Source of the DNA: Porphyridium purpureum
Taxonomy: Eukaryota > Rhodophyta > Bangiophyceae > Porphyridiales > Porphyridiaceae
Assembly (NCBI GenBank): GCA_008690995.1
Contig: VRMN01000003.1
Coordinates: forward strand, 2,046,001 to 2,110,000
Length of the DNA: 64,000 bases
Direction of reading: 5' to 3'
Within the stretch, counting starts at the first letter, position 1; every line of letters begins with the position of its first letter. Below are positions 33,374 to 43,017 of the stretch, piece after piece. The notes below the pieces were generated by a model. That model worked only from the letters and a program-made list of their open reading frames with translations. It ran no database searches and was not told the origin of the DNA. The position numbers and the translations under genes were made by a program.

Positions 33374-35143
33374 TCATGAATCGGCCGACTCGAACTTGAA
33401 CACTGCATCTCTTTTGTCCTGGCTGTCAGTCGCACGCGGACTGCATGGAGACTGTGCGCGGCTTGTGCTCGTGCCTGTACCGGATCGTGGGCTCAAAGGA
33501 GAGCGGGCTCGGCTAATCACCTGGCCGCGCGGAGGGCTCATTGCCAGACGATTGCGTCGCGGTGAACTGAGCGGCGACATCGGCGCACTGTCCTTTCTCG
33601 ACTCGATTCGAAGCTTGGGCATTTCTAGCACATGAAGCGACGGGGTTCCCGGGGGAGTGCTGCCCTTGCCGCCGGGCGACCGCGTGCGAGCCTTTAGCCT
33701 AGCAAGCGGGCTTCGCAGTCCCATCTCCTTTTCCTTTTCCTTTTGCTTCTTTGGGCGTTGCTGAACAAGTTCCGCAAACCACTTATGATTCATGGCCTGG
33801 TCTGCTGATAAGCGCGCGCTCGCGTCACGGTTCAGTAATCCAGTCAGCAGGTCCAACGCAGTAGCTGAGAACGCGCCACTAGCGTGATCTGCGGACAACT
33901 GGGATGGGATATCGGCCACGAAGATGCTTTCTATGGCAACCTGTCCATGCTGTGGGTCAAAAAGAGGCCTTCCGGTGAGCGCTTCGTACATAACACAGCC
34001 AGCGGACCATAGATCACACTTTTCAGAGTAATCGACGCTGTGCTCGAGCACCTCGGGGGCTGCATACTCGAGCGTTCCGTACGCGTCTCGCAAGGCATGA
34101 GTAGATATCACTGCAGCATTGTTAAAGTCTATAATACAAAGCAGGTCCGGGTCGGGCGTCGTGTACGTGGACGGATCGGATGGGTCCAGACACTCACGTC
34201 GCAGCATGACGTTTTCCGGCTTGATGTCACGGTGCGCCACATTCATGCGCCTGTGCAAAAACGAGAGGGCATCAAGCACTTGAAACATGATCTCGCACAC
34301 GAATCCCTCTGGCATGCCATCCGGATGTCGCCTCAGCACGCTGCGAAGGGACCCACCGGTCAGTAGCTCCATGAGCACAAAGAAAACCTTTTTCTCTTCA
34401 AAGTACTTGACGTCTAGCACCTGCACAAGGTTAGGGTGTTTGTACTCCTGCTCGGCTAGCATGCGTGAAATCTGTAGTTCATTCTGCGCGCACTCGAGCT
34501 CCTTGACGTCTTCCATCCGGCTCTGATGTATGGCCTTGACAGCCGCATACCTAGGACTAAGCACCCGCTCCAAGGTACCCCTATCGGGTTTCTCCACCAT
34601 AAAGCTTTCAGAGCGTCGAGCTCCGCGCACTGGTGACGTGCTTATGCTGCTCTTACTCCGTGCATTCGTGCCACTCTTCCACCCCTCGCTCGCTACCGAC
34701 CCGCGCTGCTGGAGCGAGGGCTGCTGAGCTTCCGGGAAAGGAGGAACCACGAGGTCATTGATAAGCTGCACTTCAAACACAGCGGTCGTATTGCTTGAAT
34801 AAATGGTGCGCTTGCGCTCGCAATATCCATCCAGCAGGCTGAGCGCAGTGTTCCGCCGTGGCGAGAACAGGCTGAAATTCGTGCTGTTGTGGTGACTGCT
34901 GTTGGTGTGGTCAAGTGAGAGCAGCTCGTTGACCTCGCGCGGGACCTTGAATTTTGCCTTGAACGGCGCCTTCTCCCTCTTCCCCCAGCGGGGCGACGTC
35001 AGCGTGGCGGACTTGGGCGTCTGCGGTGTCTCAACAAGATGCGCAGTGGCCATATTCTCATCTGGATCCGTTCCCCTCCGCAGACCAAACAGCGGCCGGA
35101 CTGAAAGCCCACGTCCACCACCGCCCGCGGCATGCGGCTCCAT
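33374..35143 (-). CDS. serine/threonine protein kinase with DFN instead of DFG
   Basis: CAMK/AGC-like kinase of 589 residues; kinase domain at about residues 190-455. Seen: the ATP-anchoring Lys in YAAVKAIHQ, the helix-C region, a gatekeeper stretch FFVLMELLTGGSL, the catalytic loop AHRDIKPENVML at about 302, IIDFNNAAVI at about 340, GTLEYAAPEVLE and DLWSAGCVMYEALTG. The metal-binding DFG is DFN, and no proper Gly-rich loop (GxGxxG) can be seen before the Lys. Long Ser/Pro/Arg-rich ends with many SP motifs (SPRRN, SPLSPRSG) look like CDK or MAPK targets. The exact subfamily is unclear; the altered motifs could mean weak, Mg-atypical or scaffold activity. Confidence 0.85.
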   Translation of the reverse strand: MEPHAAGGGGRGLSVRPLFGLRRGTDPDENMATAHLVETPQTPKSATLTSPRWGKREKAPFKAKFKVPREVNELLSLDHTNSSHHNSTNFSLFSPRRNTALSLLDGYCERKRTIYSSNTTAVFEVQLINDLVVPPFPEAQQPSLQQRGSVASEGWKSGTNARSKSSISTSPVRGARRSESFMVEKPDRGTLERVLSPRYAAVKAIHQSRMEDVKELECAQNELQISRMLAEQEYKHPNLVQVLDVKYFEEKKVFFVLMELLTGGSLRSVLRRHPDGMPEGFVCEIMFQVLDALSFLHRRMNVAHRDIKPENVMLRRECLDPSDPSTYTTPDPDLLCIIDFNNAAVISTHALRDAYGTLEYAAPEVLEHSVDYSEKCDLWSAGCVMYEALTGRPLFDPQHGQVAIESIFVADIPSQLSADHASGAFSATALDLLTGLLNRDASARLSADQAMNHKWFAELVQQRPKKQKEKEKEMGLRSPLARLKARTRSPGGKGSTPPGTPSLHVLEMPKLRIESRKDSAPMSPLSSPRRNRLAMSPPRGQVISRARSPLSPRSGTGTSTSRAQSPCSPRATDSQDKRDAVFKFESADS

Positions 35144-35529
35144 GGCGTCTAATAAGTCAACCCTGTAAAGGCGGCCCTACCTGATTTCATCTCCGCGTCG
35201 CCGCCGGACCTCATTCGATTCACGCCGGGACCCGCAGCAAGTAAACTTACCTACACAACACAGAGGTAAGTCGGCCCTTCATTGGTATGACGCGGCGTGA
35301 CGTGCCGTGACAGGGACGACACGGCTGCGAGACGTTCTTGCGCTGCGTCCAATTCCATGCCGCGCTAACGTACACATCCGCCCATCCAGTCAGCACCTAC
35401 GTGCAACTCGTGTGTGTGTCGGTCGAGATGTGCAATTTTAGTAGTAGAATGTGGCCATTCTGACGAATTTCCGAGGTGGACTTGCGGGGTTCTCAAGTCC
35501 GTGTTCTCGCTGCGCTTCGCATCCGGAGA
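35144..35529. other. intergenic region, kinase promoter side
   Basis: 386 bases between the kinase start (minus) and the stop of the reductase gene (minus). It holds an inverted repeat, ACTTACCT at 35245-35252 and AGGTAAGT at 35264-35271, with an 11-base spacer. Otherwise no gene or known motif. Confidence 0.45.
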
Positions 35530-36456
35530 CTAGAAGATGAAAGGCACGCACGCGCGCCGATTCAGCGCTGCGTATGCCGAGTCAAACTCGGACATGTACC
35601 ATTGGTGCACGCGGTGCGCTCGTGGAAGCAGGTTGGCCGTCGTCCACAGCGCAAACGCCCACGCGGCCTGCACGCGCCACGCAGCAAGGGCAAAGCCGCT
35701 CCACTCGATGATTTCGAAGAGGTAGTTGGGGCAGCTCACAAAACGGTACATGCCGCCGTATGGAATGCGGTACGCCGCATCGTTCGCGTGCTGGCGGAGC
35801 GTCCGCAGCACATGGTCGGCGTGTATGTTTCCAAGGAAGCCGATGCACCACAGCGCGAGCCCGCCGCAAAAGGGTACCGAGGATGCGGCAGGCACCCGTG
35901 CGGCGTCGTATTTGAGTATGCCACTCAGCACGAAAAAGCTGTTGCAGCAGCAGAACACGCAGCTGATGCACGTGACAAATCCGGACGTCCGCTTCTGGCC
36001 GTTCTTCATGCGGAGCGGATATATAAGCGCGCGATTCACATAATGCACGACGAACAGCGCGACCAGCACGTAGCTCTCTGCGCGCACAGGCCGTCCGTGC
36101 GTGTTCTCCGCGCGTGCCGCGCACCAGTACAAGCACATCACCGCGCCGACCAAATTCGGCGACTCCATGATCAACCACGCGACGTCGGAACGCGGCGCAA
36201 ACCACTCGCGCGGCTGGTTGCTGAAGAACCTGCCGTAATTCGGCGCCTGGACACCGAGCATGAGCACGACAAACGCCACTGGCGCTAGCGCCGTCCAGAC
36301 GGCCAGCGCGAGCCGATATTCTGGCAGCCACATCGCGCTGCTACAGCTGCTGCTGCTGTGGCGGCGGTGGCGGCGACTCCATGCGCGCGCACGCCACGGC
36401 TCCACGTCCCACTGCGCCTTGCGCACGACGTTTCCCGCAGCCCAGCCGCCGTACAC
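35530..36456 (-). CDS. 3-oxo-5-alpha-steroid 4-dehydrogenase (DET2/SRD5A) family reductase
   Basis: NADPH-dependent membrane enzyme reducing the delta-4 double bond of 3-oxo-sterols (ER). Seen: multiple hydrophobic helices; MESPNLVGAVMCLYW, HYVNRALIYPLRM, and the C-terminal signature YRIPYGGMYRFVSCPNYLFE, then EWSGFALA, NLLPRAHRVHQWYMSEF and the end VPFIF. These match the SRD5A1/2 and plant DET2 domain; the related trans-2-enoyl-CoA reductase TECR normally has a ubiquitin-like N-terminal domain that is absent here. 308 residues, slightly longer than usual (about 260) through an N-terminal extension. The 365-base gap to the next gene is a divergent promoter. Confidence 0.88.
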   Translation of the reverse strand: MYGGWAAGNVVRKAQWDVEPWRARAWSRRHRRHSSSSCSSAMWLPEYRLALAVWTALAPVAFVVLMLGVQAPNYGRFFSNQPREWFAPRSDVAWLIMESPNLVGAVMCLYWCAARAENTHGRPVRAESYVLVALFVVHYVNRALIYPLRMKNGQKRTSGFVTCISCVFCCCNSFFVLSGILKYDAARVPAASSVPFCGGLALWCIGFLGNIHADHVLRTLRQHANDAAYRIPYGGMYRFVSCPNYLFEIIEWSGFALAAWRVQAAWAFALWTTANLLPRAHRVHQWYMSEFDSAYAALNRRACVPFIF

Positions 36457-36821
36457 TGCTTACGAACCACTGTACCTCTGCAATGCGGTTGATGTGGCGG
36501 TATGCTGAGATGGAGGTATTTTAGTATGGGTCTTGTGAGGATGGCATATGAATGTGGATAAAGGAAAGGCGCTCGGGCGAAGACGCGAGTTCCGGCGGGG
36601 GAAGTTGTGAGAGAGAGAGGCGGGGCGGGGCGGAGAGAGAGAACGGCAGATTGTGGCGTGGGGCGCTTGGTGCGTGTCTGGAAAAGGGCAGGTGGTGTGG
36701 GTCGGGCGTGGAGAACGCGTCGCCGTGGACTCGGACGCCGAGCAGGCGTGGTGGTGTGCGCACGTGTGCGTGCGGGTTGGGGCCGTTGGGGAAGGGAGGG
36801 AAAGGGGCAGAGGGATCGAGC
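36457..36821. other. divergent promoter region, G-rich on the plus strand
   Basis: Between the reductase start (minus) and the chosen start of the acidic-protein gene (plus). Strongly G/A-rich on the plus strand from 36560 to 36820. The frame of the downstream gene stays open across most of it, but the encoded Gly/Arg/Cys-rich sequence looks non-coding. Confidence 0.45.
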
Positions 36822-39242
36822 ATGGGGATCATGTTTGTGAGCTGGGGCTGGCATTGGGGGGTTTGTGCGCCTGGGTTGCGGGTCAATGGGCTGGATGTTG
36901 CGGCTCTGCCGCCGCCGGCGGCGTTGCGGCGGCTGCGCGAGGAGGAGAGGAACGCCGTCGCCCCGCGCCGGCCGTTGCCGACGTTCGTGCTGCGTGCGGC
37001 GCGGCGGAGTAGCGGGAATCAGCCCGCCACGGACGCGAGTAGCGATAATGTAAAGGCGGCGACAGCGACAACGCGGGCAAAGCGCAGTACAGAAGCAACT
37101 GGAAAGAAGGCGGCGACGACGAGGCGTACGAAAAAGTCCGTCGCAACAGACGCAGACGACGAGTCGCAAAGTGGCGCCGACACTCAACCGGCCGCGAAAG
37201 TCCTTTCCGAATCCGAATCGGAAGTTGTCCCAAAGACGACAAGGGCGAAGCGCAGCGCAACCAAAAAGCCGCGCGCAGTGCGAAAGGCGTCGGCAGCGCC
37301 CGTAGCGGCTGAGATCGTGACGAGCGGTCCCGAGTCGGAGGAGGATGAGGAGTTCCTCAACTTTTTATCGCGCAAGGCCGAGCTAAAGAAGGCGGGCATG
37401 CTAGATGAGGATGACGAGGAAAGTCTTCTAGCTGGCCTCGACGAACTGGATGAGCGGGACGGCATTGTGCCCGCAAGCCCCGAGGCAGAGTCTGCGCCGA
37501 AAAACCCTGGTCGGGCAAGGTCCGGCAAAGCGTCACGGCCGCCTGCGGCGGTTTCCGCTTCCGTCGAGCCCGTGAAGAAGAGGAATGGACAGCGTGTTGA
37601 TGACGCGGGTTTTGACCAGTACTTTGGGGATGGCTTGGACTTTGCACCGAGCTCGCGTGCGGGGCGCGTAATGCCAAGCACGCCTCATGACATGGATGAA
37701 ATTGATGAGCTGTTTGCGGATCACGACGAGGAGATCGACGATCCGCTTGAGAGCGCGCAGATCCTTGATGAAGACTCCTTCTCTCCGCAGGGAGCGAAAG
37801 GAGGTGCGGAGACGTTTTCGTCGCGGCGCTCTGCCAATGCCCCAGTGGATGATGAAGGCCTGTCTGACGAAGGAGATAGCCAAGGGATGAACATCGAAGC
37901 CTTGCTGGACGGCGAATTGGAGGATGACAATGATATTGTAGGGGAGGATGACTTGGACGACGATTCAATGGGCCCGATTCATCGGCGCGTGAAGCAGCGC
38001 GCGTCTGAAGTGTCGCTTTCCGAGAGCGATGAGGACGATGACCGCTTTGGGATCGGCGCATATTTTGAAGACGACAACGAGGACGAGGAGGAGTTGGACG
38101 ATGTTGAAGACGAGGACGAGCTCGGGGATGAAAGTGATTTGGATATTGGGGCCGAGCTCGATGATGAGGATGATGATATAGCGGAGGATGAAGATGCGGA
38201 ATCTACCGGGAGGTCACGTAACCTGTCATCGTATGCGTATGTGGACAATGAGTTAGATGAAGATGAAGGGGGTGAAGACGGACTAGAAGATGACATTGAC
38301 CGAGACGAGGATGATGATCGTGACGTGTCTGTGGATGAAGACGAAGAGGAGGACGATGACGAGGCCCCGGTTGTGAGCGTGTCTTCGCGACAAAGACAGA
38401 AGGCTGAATCTGGTTCCAAAATGCTCCGTGGCGCCATCGAACAAAATCTTCACGAAATGGCAGATCTGCTGGACGAAGCAGCCGCGCCGGCGGTTCCAGA
38501 TCTGGAGAAGTACAACGAGTTTGACTCGTACGAGGAGAATATGGCAGACGACCAGGATCAGCTGCGAATTCATTCTGCGGTGGGTGAAACGTGGGAAATG
38601 AACGAAGACATGTATGTGACAGTAGTTCAGGCACAGGACGTGACGGTGCGCCCAGACGAGTCGCGAAGCGACGCTCAGAATGATGCTGAGCTTCTTGCAG
38701 CGCTCCTTGCACAAAATCCGAGTGTGCCGACCAAAGGTTCGCCACAATGGTTAGCGTCCAAGATGTACGAGCTGTCCTTCTTCACGGACTACCGCGAGAA
38801 GATCCGCTGGTGCGATCGCAAGCAGGCGCCACCGCAAGCCGTTCAGGATCTATTTCCGGGCGCCACACTGCCCGCGCCGCCTAAACTCGGACGCACTGTA
38901 CTGTTCAGCGACGTACGCGCCGATGACGAGCGCGCCGCAGCAGAAAAGCGCAGCCTCGTGTTTACGGGCAATGAGTATTCAGATGACGAAGTTTATGAGC
39001 AGGACACTGAAGACGAGGATCAGGTTCTGCTCGGGGATGAAGAGGACGAAGACGAGTATGTTAGCAGCGCTTCAAATGCCCATGCAGAGTCGGACTCTCA
39101 GATCGACGAAGATTACTCCGGCGACGAAGGACGCGAAGGCGAAGATGGCGACTTTGATGATGAGGATGAGGAGGAGTACTTTGATCTGGAGGAGATTGAG
39201 GAAGACCTGGAGGTCCAGCAGCGTACGGCGCGGCGCCGGTAA
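36822..39242 (+). CDS. very acidic protein with conserved-looking C-terminal block, unknown function
   Basis: About 806 residues with this start (MGIMFVSWGWHWGVC); the frame is open up to 36552. The first ~70 residues are hydrophobic then Arg/Pro-rich, resembling a plastid presequence. Next comes a Lys/Ala/Thr-rich stretch like histone H1 tails (TTRAKRSATKKPRAVRKA), then several hundred residues dominated by Asp/Glu, and a non-acidic module around residues 640-710 (SPQWLASKMYELSFFTDY, then REKIRWCDRKQAPP) that should be the folded, conserved part. It ends in another acidic run. Not recognised. A plastid-nucleoid or transcription-associated role would fit basic plus acidic tails, but this is only a guess. 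Confidence 0.65.
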   Translation: MGIMFVSWGWHWGVCAPGLRVNGLDVAALPPPAALRRLREEERNAVAPRRPLPTFVLRAARRSSGNQPATDASSDNVKAATATTRAKRSTEATGKKAATTRRTKKSVATDADDESQSGADTQPAAKVLSESESEVVPKTTRAKRSATKKPRAVRKASAAPVAAEIVTSGPESEEDEEFLNFLSRKAELKKAGMLDEDDEESLLAGLDELDERDGIVPASPEAESAPKNPGRARSGKASRPPAAVSASVEPVKKRNGQRVDDAGFDQYFGDGLDFAPSSRAGRVMPSTPHDMDEIDELFADHDEEIDDPLESAQILDEDSFSPQGAKGGAETFSSRRSANAPVDDEGLSDEGDSQGMNIEALLDGELEDDNDIVGEDDLDDDSMGPIHRRVKQRASEVSLSESDEDDDRFGIGAYFEDDNEDEEELDDVEDEDELGDESDLDIGAELDDEDDDIAEDEDAESTGRSRNLSSYAYVDNELDEDEGGEDGLEDDIDRDEDDDRDVSVDEDEEEDDDEAPVVSVSSRQRQKAESGSKMLRGAIEQNLHEMADLLDEAAAPAVPDLEKYNEFDSYEENMADDQDQLRIHSAVGETWEMNEDMYVTVVQAQDVTVRPDESRSDAQNDAELLAALLAQNPSVPTKGSPQWLASKMYELSFFTDYREKIRWCDRKQAPPQAVQDLFPGATLPAPPKLGRTVLFSDVRADDERAAAEKRSLVFTGNEYSDDEVYEQDTEDEDQVLLGDEEDEDEYVSSASNAHAESDSQIDEDYSGDEGREGEDGDFDDEDEEEYFDLEEIEEDLEVQQRTARRR

Positions 39243-39426
39243 TTAATTAAAGAACAGATCGTACGCATGCACAAAGGGAAGAGGGGGAAAATGTGCGAAC
39301 GACACTTTCGGCCCAGCGTAAACCTTTTAACGCATGCCATCTCAATGTCTATCGATCAGAAAACACAGCGCAAAACGGAAACCTGTGTCGCCATCAAAAC
39401 AAGGTGAGAGAGGTTGGGCCTATGGA

Positions 39427-41556
39427 ATGGACGCAGCAGGCTTAGCCCTGGTGCAGAACGAGCTGCTGACGGAGCACGGATTAGACGCGCTGATTATCCC
39501 GCACGGAGACGCACACGCAAGCGAATACACCGCGCCGTGCTTTGAACGGCTGCACTTTGCGAGCGGCTTCAGCGGCTCTGCTGGCACGGGCCTGATCACG
39601 CGCGAAGCTGCGCTGCTTTGGACAGACGCCCGCTACTTTCTGCAGGCCACCCAGCAGCTCCGGGCGCCATGGAAACTCATGCGGATGCCGTTCCGGGCCG
39701 CCGCTGAGCCGCAGGCTGCGCTAAAGTCCGAAACCAAGCCCAAAGGTGTTTCTGCAGACGCAGACTCTGAGGCACGCGAAGCCGACATGACGATGCAAGA
39801 GTATATCGCGACCGCACTACCGGCTGACGCCAAGGTCGGCGTGGACGGTTGGCTTTACACTGAGCGACAGGCCAAGCAGCTGATCGACGCGAATGTTTGC
39901 TTGGTGCCGCTGTCTGGACCTAACCTGGTGGATGTTGTGTGGGAACGTTTCAGCGGAAAGCATTGTGCTCGCCCAGACACGCCATGCCACGCGGTGCGTC
40001 TCCATGAACTGCAATGGAGTGGAGCACCAAGCGAGCACAAGCTGGCGCTGATCCGCGAGCACATTCGTACGCAGAGCACCGAGCGCAGCTCATTGTTGGT
40101 CTCCGCACTGGACGAAGTGGCATGGGTGCTCAATATTCGTGGAGAAGACGTGCCACATACGCCTGTGGCATTGGCCTACTTGTGGATACGGCCGCACGAT
40201 TGCGTGCTGTACATTCACGCCAACGCCACCGCCTCGCAGAGTGTACGAGACTATTTAGACAGCCTGAATGTGCGCGTTGCCGCGTACGATTCTCGCGCAC
40301 TGCTAGAAGATATAAGTGGCGTGGCCCCTGCGACTGTGAGCGCACCTGCACGTATTCCTGCTGCTGATGCTCTGGTTGCTTCTCCTGAATGTTTGGATCC
40401 GCGCACGGGCACTGGAATGGCATCCACGAGTTCTGGACCCATGTGCACGTGCTCTCAAAAGGTGTGGATGGATCCAGACACCACGTCAATGCTTCTAACG
40501 CAAACAAGCGCGTCATCACTCCACCAGAGTCCCATTCCGATGATGAAGGCGGTCAAGAATCGTGCGGAACTAAACGGCTTGCGCTCGGCGCATGTCAAAG
40601 ACGCAGTGGCCATGGTGAGGCTTCTGCACTGGCTGGAGCATGGTGCCTTGCAGGGTGTGTTTCCAACCGAATGCGATATTGCAGAGAAGGCGCTCGAGTT
40701 TCGTGCACAGCAACCGGGCTTCCTGGACATTTCTTTCGGCACCATTTGCGCCGTGGGCGCCAACGCGGCGATTATTCACTACCAGCCCGAGCGCGGCGAA
40801 GCCTTGTACTGCAGTAATGCGCGTACAAGCGCAGAGGAACTTGTACTGATTGACTCTGGCGGGCAGTATCTTGAAGGGACGACAGATGTGACGCGCACAA
40901 TACAGCTTGGAGGCGCTGCGTCGCGTCATGTGCGCGAATGCTTCACGCGCGTTCTGCAAGGGCACATTCAGATGGAAACCTTGGTGTTTCCCGCAGGGAC
41001 TTTGGGAGCGGTTCTGGATGCGTCGGCACGAGCACAGCTCTGGCGAGCTGGACTGGATTACCGGCACGGCACAGGTCATGGTGTTGGCGCCGCGCTTTGC
41101 GTGCATGAAGGACCGCAGACCATTTCTAGCCGCGTGGGTACAGCGCCTGTCGGTATTGTGGAAGGCATGTGCGTCAGTAATGAACCGGGATACTACGAAG
41201 AGGGCAAGTTTGGTGTCCGCATTGAAAGCGTCGTCGTTGCTGTGCGTGCCAACACTGCTCACCAGTTTGGCTCCACGCCTTATATCACCTTTGAGAACAT
41301 AACGCACGTACCCATTCAGCAAAGCTTGCTCGAACTCAGCTTGATGAGCCAGTCCGAGCTTGACTGGCTGAACGACTACCACATGCGCATCTGGCATAAA
41401 TTGCGCCACGCGTGGCCATGGACTGATGATGAGCTGCGCTGGCTTGAAGACGCCACACGCGCGATTTCAAAGTCGGACGCCAGCACAGGTACTGGAAAGG
41501 CCGACGAACAAGAGGCCTCAACGACACGCGCGAAGCGGGCGCGCGTCAACCCTTGA
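39427..41556 (+). CDS. Xaa-Pro aminopeptidase P (M24B metallopeptidase)
   Basis: Removes an N-terminal residue next to proline; cytosolic dimetal enzyme. Seen: the creatinase-like N-terminal domains (RLHFASGFSGSAGTGLITR, LLWTDARYFLQA) and the pita-bread catalytic domain with the metal ligands Asp in LIDSGGQYLEGTTDVTRT (two Asp), His in HGTGHGVGAALCVHEGP, Glu in NEPGYYEEGKFGVRIE (two Glu). All five ligands are present. About 709 residues, longer than human XPNPEP1 (623) because of Ser/Thr-rich insertions near residues 120 and 300-350 and a C-terminal tail ending in a KRAR-type basic patch. The start Met is chosen just before AALALVQNELL-like sequence; the frame opens at 39334. Confidence 0.92.
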   Translation: MDAAGLALVQNELLTEHGLDALIIPHGDAHASEYTAPCFERLHFASGFSGSAGTGLITREAALLWTDARYFLQATQQLRAPWKLMRMPFRAAAEPQAALKSETKPKGVSADADSEAREADMTMQEYIATALPADAKVGVDGWLYTERQAKQLIDANVCLVPLSGPNLVDVVWERFSGKHCARPDTPCHAVRLHELQWSGAPSEHKLALIREHIRTQSTERSSLLVSALDEVAWVLNIRGEDVPHTPVALAYLWIRPHDCVLYIHANATASQSVRDYLDSLNVRVAAYDSRALLEDISGVAPATVSAPARIPAADALVASPECLDPRTGTGMASTSSGPMCTCSQKVWMDPDTTSMLLTQTSASSLHQSPIPMMKAVKNRAELNGLRSAHVKDAVAMVRLLHWLEHGALQGVFPTECDIAEKALEFRAQQPGFLDISFGTICAVGANAAIIHYQPERGEALYCSNARTSAEELVLIDSGGQYLEGTTDVTRTIQLGGAASRHVRECFTRVLQGHIQMETLVFPAGTLGAVLDASARAQLWRAGLDYRHGTGHGVGAALCVHEGPQTISSRVGTAPVGIVEGMCVSNEPGYYEEGKFGVRIESVVVAVRANTAHQFGSTPYITFENITHVPIQQSLLELSLMSQSELDWLNDYHMRIWHKLRHAWPWTDDELRWLEDATRAISKSDASTGTGKADEQEASTTRAKRARVNP

Positions 41557-41592
41557 AATAATACGCTTTCTATTTATTTGTGCTTGCTGTTC

Positions 41593-43017
41593 TCATTCGA
41601 TGGGTTCCTTCGAGTTGGGGTAGTGTTGCGGAGGAGGTGGGTGCGGGTAAGCTTTGATACGGAGGAGCCACAGTGCGATGTTACTGAGCACGGTTATGGC
41701 AGCCGCAGCACATAGCAAGACCAACAGTGATTTCATCGAAATCTTGTCAAGGAAAGAATTAATGACGTCCGCCACGGTTTCAGCCGACAGCCGCGTAACG
41801 AGCGCGAGCGACTTGGCATCGCGTTCGGCGCATTTGGCCCACGCTTCACATTGTTGCTTCATGTACGGGATATACGGGGAAATATCTACGCACCGATTGA
41901 GCTCAAAGTCTGCCTTACAGCTCCCAATTGCCAGCTCGTTCGCTTCGATCTCTGCGCTGAGTTTCCGCAAAACGTCACTGCGCACGCTCCACACAAAAGT
42001 GCCCATCACGTATAGTACGAGCATCGCCAGACACGCATTGAAAAGAATCTGCAGCACCGATGCCACCACGTACGGGATATAGTACATGCGCTGCACCACG
42101 TCACTAGAGTGCGCAGTGTACCGAACCGCGGTGCGGATGTGAGGCTCACGCTCGTCCTCCCACTCACTGCTCGATGATTCTGCCAGGTCGCGCCCGCCAG
42201 CAGAATAACGCCTTCTGCGGGAGACGGAGCCACCCCTCCGGGCGCGCTGTTCCAGTCGGGTCTCCCAAGGCGCGGCGAAGCGCGTGCGACTTGCATGCGA
42301 GGCGTAGGGTGCCGGGGCGCCACCTACGTATACGACGCGCGTACGCGCCCCAACAACATAGCGAACGGGTGTATGATGGGTGTGTGGCGCCGCTGGAGGT
42401 CTTGATGACGCTTCGTGCACGCTCTGTGTGCTCTGGCCGGCAGCCCACCGATTCAGCGCCACGCCGGGAGTCACAATTGACTCTGCATCATGGCTCTCTC
42501 GATGACATTCGTGCTTCTCCGACGGCCCCGCTTGCGTGTGCGACATGAACAAAGAATTTTTATCCTCCCAACGCGCTTTCACTTCCGTTCGTCCAGCCGA
42601 AGCACCCGGGTGGACGACATGAGAAGAGTCCATTCGAAGCGTGGGTTCCGCGCCTCCATACCTTACGCGCCGATGGGACATGGGACTGGCATGGGTGCTG
42701 AACGCCTGGGCAGCTTCTCGGACCTGCGGTGCACCGCTCAGAATCGAATACTCGCTGGCGTGCTCACGACTATGCGTGTACGGAACCACGCAAAGCTGCT
42801 GCTCGCGCCGAAAATCGCCGGCGCTCCAAGGCGAACCATTTGCGCCCACGCCGCGCACGTCTGAGTCCGGGTGCGCGTCCGCTTCCAGTCCAGCTTTATT
42901 TTCGTGTTCGTGCTCGGAACATGACAAAGGCGCCGCGACCCTCATCACTTCCTCACGTCCTTTGCTCCTTCCAATCCCTGCGCCACTACGCCACTCTGCC
43001 ACACCTGAGGTCGTCAC
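41593..43017 (-). CDS. BRL1: Brl1/Brr6 family nuclear-envelope protein
   Basis: Inner nuclear membrane protein needed for nuclear-pore assembly and membrane homeostasis. Seen: a ~300-residue disordered, His/Ser/Arg-rich N-terminal region, then the di-sulfide bridge nucleocytoplasmic transport domain: transmembrane helix at about 332-352, a luminal segment with four Cys at about 366-393 (CKADFELNRC, then CEAWAKC), an amphipathic helix (AETVADVINSFLDKI) and a second transmembrane helix at about 430-455. The four-Cys spacing and two flanking helices are the family hallmark. The family is typical of organisms with closed mitosis. The exact 10-mer CCGATAAACC lies 68 bases upstream of the start. 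Convergent with the aminopeptidase gene. Confidence 0.88.
   Translation of the reverse strand: MTTSGVAEWRSGAGIGRSKGREEVMRVAAPLSCSEHEHENKAGLEADAHPDSDVRGVGANGSPWSAGDFRREQQLCVVPYTHSREHASEYSILSGAPQVREAAQAFSTHASPMSHRRVRYGGAEPTLRMDSSHVVHPGASAGRTEVKARWEDKNSLFMSHTQAGPSEKHECHRESHDAESIVTPGVALNRWAAGQSTQSVHEASSRPPAAPHTHHTPVRYVVGARTRVVYVGGAPAPYASHASRTRFAAPWETRLEQRARRGGSVSRRRRYSAGGRDLAESSSSEWEDEREPHIRTAVRYTAHSSDVVQRMYYIPYVVASVLQILFNACLAMLVLYVMGTFVWSVRSDVLRKLSAEIEANELAIGSCKADFELNRCVDISPYIPYMKQQCEAWAKCAERDAKSLALVTRLSAETVADVINSFLDKISMKSLLVLLCAAAAITVLSNIALWLLRIKAYPHPPPPQHYPNSKEPIE

Noticed and set aside
36552-36821. N-terminal extension of the acidic protein
   Set aside because: Open frame only; Gly/Arg/Cys-rich, G-rich DNA typical of a leader. 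A better start with presequence-like residues is at 36822.
37979-38437. poly-Ser protein on the minus strand
   Set aside because: Antisense translation of the Asp/Glu-coding GAT/GAG repeats of the acidic-protein gene.
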